Assembly (NCBI RefSeq): GCF_024227435.1 | Contig: NZ_CP100445.1 | Coordinates: forward strand, 3,407,369-3,471,368 | Source: Natrinema caseinilyticum | GTDB taxonomy: Archaea > Halobacteriota > Halobacteria > Halobacteriales > Natrialbaceae | Length of the DNA: 64,000 nucleotides | Direction of reading: 5' to 3' | Part shown: positions 16,638 to 22,449 of the stretch, in pieces | How the letters are laid out: each line of letters opens with the position of its first letter | Numbering within the stretch: position 1 is the stretch's first letter | Translations under genes and position numbers: made by a program | Notes under the pieces: generated by a model | The model's database searches: none | Told to the model about the DNA's origin: nothing | What the model saw: only the letters and a program-made list of their open reading frames with translations

Positions 16638-18395
16638 TCAGCTATCTTTCCCCGGTAGTTCGTCATGGATGCTCGTGAACGCGTCAAGTTCTCTACGTAG
16701 GTCGTAGTCGTGGCCAGTTCCGAGGTCGTGTGTATCTCCACGGGCCGTCGCCTCGGGACGAGTACACTCGCCACGGCACTCAGTACGGCGCTCACCGTCT
16801 GAGCTACGCCACTGCATGGTCCCATAGTACAGCCGATAGCGCTGCCCACCGACAATCGTCTCAGTGGTAGTCCCAACTATGAGTGCTTGAAGGCGCTCAG
16901 CCATTATTGAAGCGACCAACCCGTTCGTCGGGGCTACACTTGGGTCACGCGGGGCATCTGCCCCGTCATCATCGTTTGGTTCGGCGTACAGATCAGGGCC
17001 ACCACCACGGTCAGCGGGGGGTTTCTTGTCCCGAATGACACCCTCTTCACGATCGCCCCACATCCACACGTTCTGACATTCGAAGCATGGGTGGACGGGA
17101 CCCGTTGCGGTGATCTCTGAGCGCGACATAGGGTGCATCGTGTCGGCCGACTTGTCAGCCCGCAAGTCTGTTCCTCCGTTGATAACCGGAATAAGATGGG
17201 CCCGTGCGAGCTCGTCAACAACCATCCGTACCCAATGCGGGTCTGCTGCGTTCAGGATCACATCACAGTCCAGTAGATCCCCAACAGCAGCGTGCTCGGG
17301 AGACTGGTTCTCAACGATGCTGCCGACTACAGCGCGAGCTTCAAACCCAGGGGCAGTCGCGTGCTGTTCAGCGACTCGACGGGCGACCTCTGCTTTCGGC
17401 CGCTGGTGGCGGGCATCTTCTTTTGTCGCGCCGAGCGCTCGGTTCCGGTTTACTGGTTTGACCCGATCGAAGTCGACAAACACGGCGCCGCCAACACCCA
17501 GCATCGCGAGCTCAGCAGCGAGGTACGATCCTACACCACCACACCCGACGACGCCAACACGGACACCACTGAGAGCGAACTGACCTCGTTTTCCCCACAG
17601 TTGCACGGCACTATCCTGTTCCGTCGGGTTCACCCGACCGCTAATCCCAGCTGGACCTGCTGCTCGAGACGTGTGAGTGGTCGCCAGCTTCTGAAAACCA
17701 GGGCCAACAACGCGAATCGCAGTCGCATGTCGCTGTCGGGCCGATTCTTCGCCAGTCGGCTTGAGATCGGGATCGTCAACGGTCGCTGGCGTGTCGAATT
17801 CATAGGCCCGGAAGGACCATTCGCGATGGCCACTCTCTCGGCGCGGCCGTTCTGCGATGATGCCGGCTGCCAGTGGGACATCCGGCCCAAGATTCTTTGC
17901 CGCGTTGTAGAGACGCGTTCGATCCGCACGTAGGTCTGGGTCGGAGGGATACGCGCTACCCCCTGGGTGCGAGTGGAAATAGACGAGTCCCCCGCCGGAA
18001 ACCTCTGCTGCGCGGGCAGTTGCTCGCGTCCGGTATCCTGGACTGAACAGCAGGCGTGGATGCCCCTGTCTGGTGTCGATATAGACGTCGTCGTCACTGG
18101 TCGGGGCGACAATGTCTTTAAGCAGATACGTTGTCCGGGTCTCACCCGTACTCCTAGTGATGATACCGATTACGCCCCGCTCGCGCATCCCGGTCAGATA
18201 CTCGGCGCCAGTAGGTCGATCCTCAGTGCTATCTCTGGCGGGTTCCGATCCGCGATTAAGGAGTCCCTCGCCATCGGGGAACAGGTAGCCGTAGAGCTCA
18301 TCGTAGTGCTCTTCGGTTAGTGCGAACTGGAACTCCTCGGCGTCCGTGACTGAATATCGTTCGGGCAGGCCAGGGTCGCGACTGGCGTCCCTCAT
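16638..18395 (-). CDS. JAB metalloprotease - E1-like (ThiF) activating enzyme fusion
   Basis: 585 aa. N-terminal JAB/JAMM domain with FHSHPGG, fitting H-x-H-x7-S-x2-D (H141, H143, S151, D154), the deubiquitinase-type zinc site. C-terminal ThiF/E1 adenylation domain with nucleotide loop GCGGVG (284-289), VDFDRVKPVNRNR, and a Lys in RPKAEVA. A zinc-binding set follows, C437-x2-C440 and C540-x3-C544. The only other Cys are C285 (in the loop) and C377, so no E1 catalytic Cys is seen in the crossover region. Its ATG overlaps the E2 stop by 1 nt. Expected role: process the Ubl tail and adenylate it, and possibly remove it from targets. Confidence 0.88.
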   Translation of the reverse strand: MRDASRDPGLPERYSVTDAEEFQFALTEEHYDELYGYLFPDGEGLLNRGSEPARDSTEDRPTGAEYLTGMRERGVIGIITRSTGETRTTYLLKDIVAPTSDDDVYIDTRQGHPRLLFSPGYRTRATARAAEVSGGGLVYFHSHPGGSAYPSDPDLRADRTRLYNAAKNLGPDVPLAAGIIAERPRRESGHREWSFRAYEFDTPATVDDPDLKPTGEESARQRHATAIRVVGPGFQKLATTHTSRAAGPAGISGRVNPTEQDSAVQLWGKRGQFALSGVRVGVVGCGGVGSYLAAELAMLGVGGAVFVDFDRVKPVNRNRALGATKEDARHQRPKAEVARRVAEQHATAPGFEARAVVGSIVENQSPEHAAVGDLLDCDVILNAADPHWVRMVVDELARAHLIPVINGGTDLRADKSADTMHPMSRSEITATGPVHPCFECQNVWMWGDREEGVIRDKKPPADRGGGPDLYAEPNDDDGADAPRDPSVAPTNGLVASIMAERLQALIVGTTTETIVGGQRYRLYYGTMQWRSSDGERRTECRGECTRPEATARGDTHDLGTGHDYDLRRELDAFTSIHDELPGKDS

Positions 18396-18973
18396 CAGTT
18401 ACCTCCTCCCGCGTTAAGCGCACTCTCGGCAGCCAATACGGCCCTGCTCATATCGGCTGGATCGTCTGGTTCCAAATCCATGTGGCTCCACCGCCAGCTC
18501 CAGGCGAGCGCGGTGTCAGCGTCGCTAACCTCCAGCACGAGACTGACCTTATCGCCGTGATTCTGGTCGGGGTCACGGAACGTGTTCCGGTCGCAGTGAT
18601 CTCCGACATCGCGGCCGTTCACCGTCAGTGCTGGTGTCGTAATAAACCAATGCGGGTCGTCTTGAGGGAAGTCCTCGCTCAAGAGGAAGTACCCTTCGGC
18701 GCGTGATTGATCGTAGTCGGGTGTGCAGTCAGTGAGGTCAAACACACCCAACCAGACGAGGACGTCGTTTCCTCGCCGTTTGACTGGTCTAGCCTCCTGG
18801 CACCGGTCCCGGTCACGAAGGGCAGTAAGTCCCGTTTGGAAGTCCGGTTTCAATTCCGACTCGTCGATTGCTGCTGGCGGTTCAGGATCGTCTGTTGTTG
18901 CTATGTGGTTACCCCCAGACGTCCTGGCGCCGGCGTCACCACTGTCTTCGCGAGTTGTCGGTTTGTCAGCCAT
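18395..18973 (-). CDS. E2-like ubiquitin-conjugating family protein (Prok-E2_E-like)
   Basis: 192 aa. A disordered acidic N-terminus (about 1-40) precedes an alpha/beta domain. EGYFLLSEDFPQDDPHWFI resembles the E2 strand plus YPxxPP segment, NGRDVGDHCDRN holds a Cys (127) at about the position of an E2 active site, and WSWRWSHMDLEPDDP with a final helix matches the end of bacterial E2-like proteins. Other Cys: C58, C83. Position between a Ubl gene and a JAB-E1 gene, with a 1-nt overlap to the latter, is the main support. The active residue cannot be assigned from sequence alone. Confidence 0.72.
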   Translation of the reverse strand: MADKPTTREDSGDAGARTSGGNHIATTDDPEPPAAIDESELKPDFQTGLTALRDRDRCQEARPVKRRGNDVLVWLGVFDLTDCTPDYDQSRAEGYFLLSEDFPQDDPHWFITTPALTVNGRDVGDHCDRNTFRDPDQNHGDKVSLVLEVSDADTALAWSWRWSHMDLEPDDPADMSRAVLAAESALNAGGGN

Positions 18974-18985
18974 CGACTTGTCGCT

Positions 18986-19309
18986 CTAAGCGATGGTGTC
19001 CGAGTTCCCGTCGGTGCGGGTCTGGACGAAGAATCGTTCGCGACCGGGCTCGCTGAGGTCGACCGTATCGCTAGGGCGGTAGTCTTCCTCATCATCGGGG
19101 GCTACGAGAACTGACTTGCTGATTTCGTCGTCGGTGTAGCCCGCGTCTTCCATGAGCGTGCGGGCGGTCTGTTCGGAGTCTGGGTATGAGAGTGTGGTGT
19201 CGCCGACCCGCACCTCGAAAGTACCATCGACCGACCCATCAGCGTTCTCTGAGCCGCGAGAGTTGTTTTCTGTCGATTCGTCTTCCGTGTGGTGGTCCTC
19301 TGAACTCAT
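18986..19309 (-). CDS. Ubiquitin-like modifier (Multi_ubiq-type beta-grasp), single copy
   Basis: 107 aa. An acidic disordered N-terminus (1-29) is followed by one beta-grasp-like domain, about 30-97. It opens with a strand FEVRVGDTTLSY and has a helix SEQTARTLMEDAG. It ends with VDLSEPGRERFFVQTR, the VDL...G.E.FF pattern of the Pfam Multi_ubiq family. The C-terminus is TDGNSDTIA, not a bare GG, so it would need trimming after Gly101 if a Gly end is used; the JAB domain of the E1 fusion could do this. First gene of the operon, 12 nt before the E2-like gene. Confidence 0.72.
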   Translation of the reverse strand: MSSEDHHTEDESTENNSRGSENADGSVDGTFEVRVGDTTLSYPDSEQTARTLMEDAGYTDDEISKSVLVAPDDEEDYRPSDTVDLSEPGRERFFVQTRTDGNSDTIA

Positions 19310-19351
19310 GTGATCACTGCTCGATGTCGGCTCGAGCGGGCCTTCCAGTGT

Positions 19352-19363
19352 GAATCTGCGCCG
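19352..19363. repeat. 12-bp copy of the tRNA-Pro T-arm (candidate att)
   Basis: GAATCTGCGCCG here is identical to 12858-12869 in the T-arm/acceptor of tRNA-Pro. It lies in the 5' leader of the Ubl operon. The identity ends at CCGT versus CCGG. Short, so chance cannot be excluded. Confidence 0.35.
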
Positions 19364-19419
19364 TCTGAATCATTTCGCGTCTGGAAAGAGGGACGAGTTG
19401 ACAATAAGGGTTCTCTAAA

Positions 19420-19439
19420 CTACTCTCGATCGAGAGTAG
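19420..19439. promoter_or_regulatory. 20-bp perfect palindrome between Ubl operon and TrmB-like gene
   Basis: CTACTCTCGA and its exact reverse complement TCGAGAGTAG meet at the centre. It sits between divergent promoters, 111 bp from the Ubl start and 59 bp from the regulator start. TrmB-type regulators bind palindromes, so this is a likely operator; the partner is inferred. Confidence 0.7.
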
Positions 19440-19463
19440 GTAGTCACAACTAATGAGAAGTAG

Positions 19464-19488
19464 TTTTAAATACTCACCAAGATGAGTA
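19464..19488 (+). promoter_or_regulatory. TATA box and inverted repeat at the TrmB-like promoter
   Basis: TTTTAAATA (19464-19472) lies about 28 nt before ATG 19498, giving a leaderless transcript. Overlapping its 3' end is TACTCA-N6-TGAGTA (19471-19488), whose half-site echoes the TACTCT half-site of the nearby palindrome. A bound repressor here would block initiation, suggesting autoregulation. Confidence 0.6.
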
Positions 19489-19497
19489 TGTGCTTAC

Positions 19498-20256
19498 ATG
19501 GTCGGGTCGGACTCGAATATCGCCCAGCTCAAATCGATTCTTAGGGGGGAACTTGGCTGGACCCAGTACCAGGCTGCTGCTTACTGTGCGCTGGTTGTTG
19601 GTGGAGAGATGCAGGCTAGCGACGTCGAACTTGAGGCCGACATCCCGAACTCGCGAGTTTACGGCGTTTTAAACAAGCTTGAGGATCAGGGCCGAATTCG
19701 CCAAACGGGGATGCGCCCGAAGACGTACGACGCGATCCACCCAAGAGACGTGATTAACGATGAGGTGAACCAATACCGTCAGAAGTCCGAGACAGCGAAA
19801 AGCCACCTCGAACAAGCCTGGGAAACGGAACGAGTTGCTGGTGACGGGAGCGACGGGACGTGGGCACTCAATAGCAGCCGCGGCTTGATCAACCAAGCCC
19901 GTAGTCAGATCGAGCAGGCGGAAAGTAGTGTTCGAGTGGTCGATCGAAACCTACGGTGGATGTCGCGGGACGACAGGGAAACCTTAGCAGACCTGTCTGA
20001 CGGGGATGTCGATGTGAAGGTCATCGGTAGTGTTGACGCTAAAACCACGGAACGACTCGCAGATGATGGGGTAGAGGCGTATCAACACGAGGAAATCGTA
20101 CGGAACTTCTACGTAATTGACGAACAGCAGGTAGTCGCTCGCGTCGCGCGTGATGGGACTGGAATCGCGTTCACTGACGAAAGCATGGCAACAATTTATA
20201 TACAAGACTTCGAAGATACACTAGAGGAGGCAACCGAGGTGGCCCCAATTGCGTAG
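19498..20256 (+). CDS. TrmB-family transcriptional regulator
   Basis: 252 aa. N-terminal winged helix (about 10-80: TQYQAAAYCALVVGGEMQAS, SRVYGVLNKLEDQGRIR, then KTYDAIHPRDVI), a coiled-coil helix about 85-115, and a C-terminal domain resembling the TrmB/PLD-like sensor fold. TrmB proteins are archaeal repressors or activators, often sugar-responsive, but no sugar site is evident. Divergent from the Ubl operon with two palindromes between them, so probably its regulator and its own. Its stop overlaps the next gene by 8 nt. Confidence 0.82.
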   Translation: MVGSDSNIAQLKSILRGELGWTQYQAAAYCALVVGGEMQASDVELEADIPNSRVYGVLNKLEDQGRIRQTGMRPKTYDAIHPRDVINDEVNQYRQKSETAKSHLEQAWETERVAGDGSDGTWALNSSRGLINQARSQIEQAESSVRVVDRNLRWMSRDDRETLADLSDGDVDVKVIGSVDAKTTERLADDGVEAYQHEEIVRNFYVIDEQQVVARVARDGTGIAFTDESMATIYIQDFEDTLEEATEVAPIA

Positions 20257-20683
20257 AGAACTGATTCCACTGGCGTTGATGTATTCACAGGATCAGGAAG
20301 AAATCCAGGGTCGTACTCGGTTCCAGAAGATGGTTTTCTTACTCCAACAGGAGTTTGGGAATACCGAGTTCTACGATTTCGAGGCCTACGATTACGGCCC
20401 CTTCTCAAAGGGACTCTACGACGACTTAGACGACCTCATTGACCGGAATCTCATAAAGGAAACGAGAGAGGAATTTGATGAGGATAAGGTGTACTACGAG
20501 TACAAGCTGACTGACGCGGGGCGAGAACTGATTGAACGCCTTTCTGACCAAGAGCGGGCGCAGGACATTATGGCGCTCTCGGAGCGACTAAAACAGGAGA
20601 TCAACTCAGAGGATCTTTCGGTAGTCTTGGACCGCGTGTACTCAGAATATCCTGAATACGCTGAAAATAGCGTTCTTCGATAA
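20249..20683 (+). CDS. YwgA/Panacea-like protein
   Basis: 144 aa, TTG start overlapping the TrmB-like stop by 8 nt; an ATG at 20279 is the alternative. The segments RTRFQKMVFLLQQEFG, FEAYDYGPFSKGLYDDLDDLI and YKLTDAGRELIE match the YwgA / SocA-Panacea type fold, which occurs in phage-associated proteins and as antitoxin domains in toxin-antitoxin systems. The final part is helical. Coupling to a regulator next to the Ubl operon suggests a control or neutralising role, which is inference. Codon use is less GC-rich than core genes. Confidence 0.6.
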   Translation: MRRELIPLALMYSQDQEEIQGRTRFQKMVFLLQQEFGNTEFYDFEAYDYGPFSKGLYDDLDDLIDRNLIKETREEFDEDKVYYEYKLTDAGRELIERLSDQERAQDIMALSERLKQEINSEDLSVVLDRVYSEYPEYAENSVLR

Positions 20684-20779
20684 TCGCTCGCTTGGCTTCT
20701 CAACTCTAACTGCCCTCACCAGAATCCCATAATCAGACTGTTGGCAGTTCATGCTATACTCTCGCTAGTCCATCCTTCC

Positions 20780-21175
20780 CTAATCGCGGCTGTCGAGCCA
20801 ATCAATTGTATCATTGACGAGACCAAGCCGATATTCGATCAACCGACCCTCCTGTTCTTCGGACTGGCCAGCGCATTCGGTCAATTCCCGACGGAGTTGG
20901 GCGAGATCGTCACGGTCGTGTTCTTCGACAAGGCGCCGTATCTCTTGTTCGCGCTCGTAGCCCGGGTTGGGCGCGTACGTTCTCTCACCACCGTCGTCGA
21001 CAGTCTCCACCACGCCGGCATCGGCTAATTATGAAAGGTGCTTCTGTGCTGTTTCTATGGGTACGAGGACTGTATCAGCTATCCAGCCGGCCGGCCGCGG
21101 TTGCGAGAGGGTGCGCACGACGCTACGAACGCGCTCGCAATCAGACGCTACGTTCTCCCACTCTGACCGGCCCAT
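20780..21175 (-). pseudogene. Haloarchaeal winged-helix protein (DUF7342-like), split by TAA
   Basis: One frame runs from ATG 21175 to 20780 (132 codons): MGRSEWENVASDCERVRSVV, then RPAGWIADTVLVPIETAQKHLS, a TAA at 21031-21029, then LADAGVVETVDDGGERTYAP and REQEIRRLVEEHDRDDLAQ. The wHTH reads smoothly across the stop, so this is a nonsense lesion in one gene. The downstream part alone opens with GTG at 21013. The family is recalled as DUF7342, unverified. Confidence 0.65.
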
Positions 21176-21672
21176 AGGTCAGAGTAAACACAAGAAGAGA
21201 ATAAACCCGGGGTTAGATGTCGTCTAGGTTGCATACAGAATCACCGTCGCTAGATAGCGACTCTTCAACTGATTGTCCGTATATTTCAGTTTGAGAGGGA
21301 TGACTGTTTGTTTCATCCAGCGATCGACGAGGATTTATGTGCCTGCGGGGGAACCTTCGACGCTTCGACCGGGAATCGGAATGCGGACCTGCTCACGAAC
21401 GGCGGAACCGGCACCGTACTCCGTTCGACGACGGCGGCGTTCGATCACGATCCGTCTGGCGTAGAATTACAACGCGTCTTGGGTATCACTTCCAGGGCCT
21501 CCAACGGTTCGTTGCTCTCGAGATGATCGCCGACGTCATCGATAGACGGTCGACGACGAGGAGACCGATCAACAGAGCGACGAACGGCCGGCCGCCTCAC
21601 TACCCGTCCCGGCTTACCCGGGTCGCTGTTTTCGAACGACACACTACCGCTCGTTCGACTGACCCTCGCACG
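21176..21672. other. Intergenic region with a 7-bp perfect hairpin; no gene supported
   Basis: About 500 bases at the right edge of the accessory region. It contains GTCGCTA-GA-TAGCGAC at 21246-21261, a perfect inverted repeat (operator or terminator-like). Frames such as 21308-21526 (+) and 21445-21642 (-) show no recognisable protein signal and look like decayed or non-coding sequence. Confidence 0.4.
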
Positions 21673-22068
21673 TCACGTGACTGCCGCCACCGCATCCCGG
21701 AGGGTCCAGACGAACGACCGGAACTTGTATCCGATCGACCCCGTCCGATAGCCGGTCCAGCCGCTCATCCCACCCGAAAGCGTCGCTGCGTCGTATCCTT
21801 CCTCGTCGAGCACGCTGGTCGCCCGTTTGGCGACCACGCCCATCTTACACACCACGATCACGTCGGTCTCCGACGGGACCTCTTCGAGTCGATCGCGCAA
21901 TGCGGAGTCGTCGCCTCGTCGCAGGTCGTCGTAGACGGGGATGTTGTAACTCGTCTCGATCGAATCCGCCCGAAAGGTTTCCTCCGGGCGGATATCGAGG
22001 ACGAAGAGGTCGTCTCTCGAGTCCGACTCGAGGCGCGCTTCGAGCTCGTTCGGTCGAATAGCTTCCAT
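21673..22068 (-). CDS. Rhodanese-like sulfurtransferase domain protein
   Basis: 131 aa single rhodanese domain. MEAIRPNELEARL and FVLDIRPEETFRADSI are the N-terminal features, and the active-site Cys is in VVCKMGVVAKRA. GGMSGWTGYR is the usual C-terminal motif. Such proteins move sulfane sulfur or act as phosphatase-like scaffolds. The ATG at 22068 is chosen because the upstream extension to 22239 is shadow sequence. Confidence 0.9.
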   Translation of the reverse strand: MEAIRPNELEARLESDSRDDLFVLDIRPEETFRADSIETSYNIPVYDDLRRGDDSALRDRLEEVPSETDVIVVCKMGVVAKRATSVLDEEGYDAATLSGGMSGWTGYRTGSIGYKFRSFVWTLRDAVAAVT

Positions 22069-22354
22069 TGGTACTATATTGTAATAGGCACACAAAACCG
22101 TGACGTTTCGGCGGGTGATCGGACGGTTCGGAGACGGTCGAATCGGCTCCGCCCGACTCGGAGCAGGGGCCAGCCAATCGCGATGGTCCCGAACGGCGGG
22201 CCCGGTTCCAGGACCGGGCCCGGACCAACCGTTCGTCACAGCGCGTGTCGCGGGAGCGTCATCCAGGCCTCCGGGGTCGGATGATGGACGAGGAACGGGT
22301 TCGGTACGACGCCCGATCGGGACTGAGACGTCACGGACAGACGTTCGTCGACGC

Positions 22355-22440
22355 GAGTGCCGCGGTGGCGTGACTGTCGGAGTGGCGGGAGTGCCGCGGT
22401 GGCGTGACTGTCACAGTGGCGGGAGTGTCATTACTGGCGG
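22355..22440. repeat. 34-bp tandem repeat, two full copies plus a remnant
   Basis: 22355-22388 and 22389-22422 are near-identical (unit begins GAGTGCCGCGGTGGCGTGAC; they differ at two adjacent bases), followed by a degenerate partial copy to 22440. It is in the 381-base gap (22069-22449) between the rhodanese and the APC transporter, which has no supported gene. The direct repeat suggests slippage. Confidence 0.85.
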
Positions 22441-22449
22441 CGAGTCCGA

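Larger units (their letters stand above)
12858..19363. mobile_element. Putative tRNA-Pro-linked genomic island (decayed integrative element)
   Basis: All genes between the tRNA-Pro 3' end and 19363 lie on the minus strand and are accessory: zinc ribbon, winged helix, truncated P4/D5-type helicase, broken two-TM gene, then a JAB-E1, E2-like, Ubl-like operon. A 12-bp identical stretch GAATCTGCGCCG occurs in the tRNA T-arm (12858-12869) and at 19352-19363, a possible decayed att pair. No integrase is visible, and at least four frame or stop lesions occur in the left half. Base composition drops noticeably across about 15,000-16,640. The boundaries are inferred; the right edge could extend to about 21.2 kb. 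Confidence 0.5.

Noticed and set aside
21308-21642. Small frames in the 21.2-21.7 kb gap
   Set aside because: No recognisable composition, family or promoter spacing.
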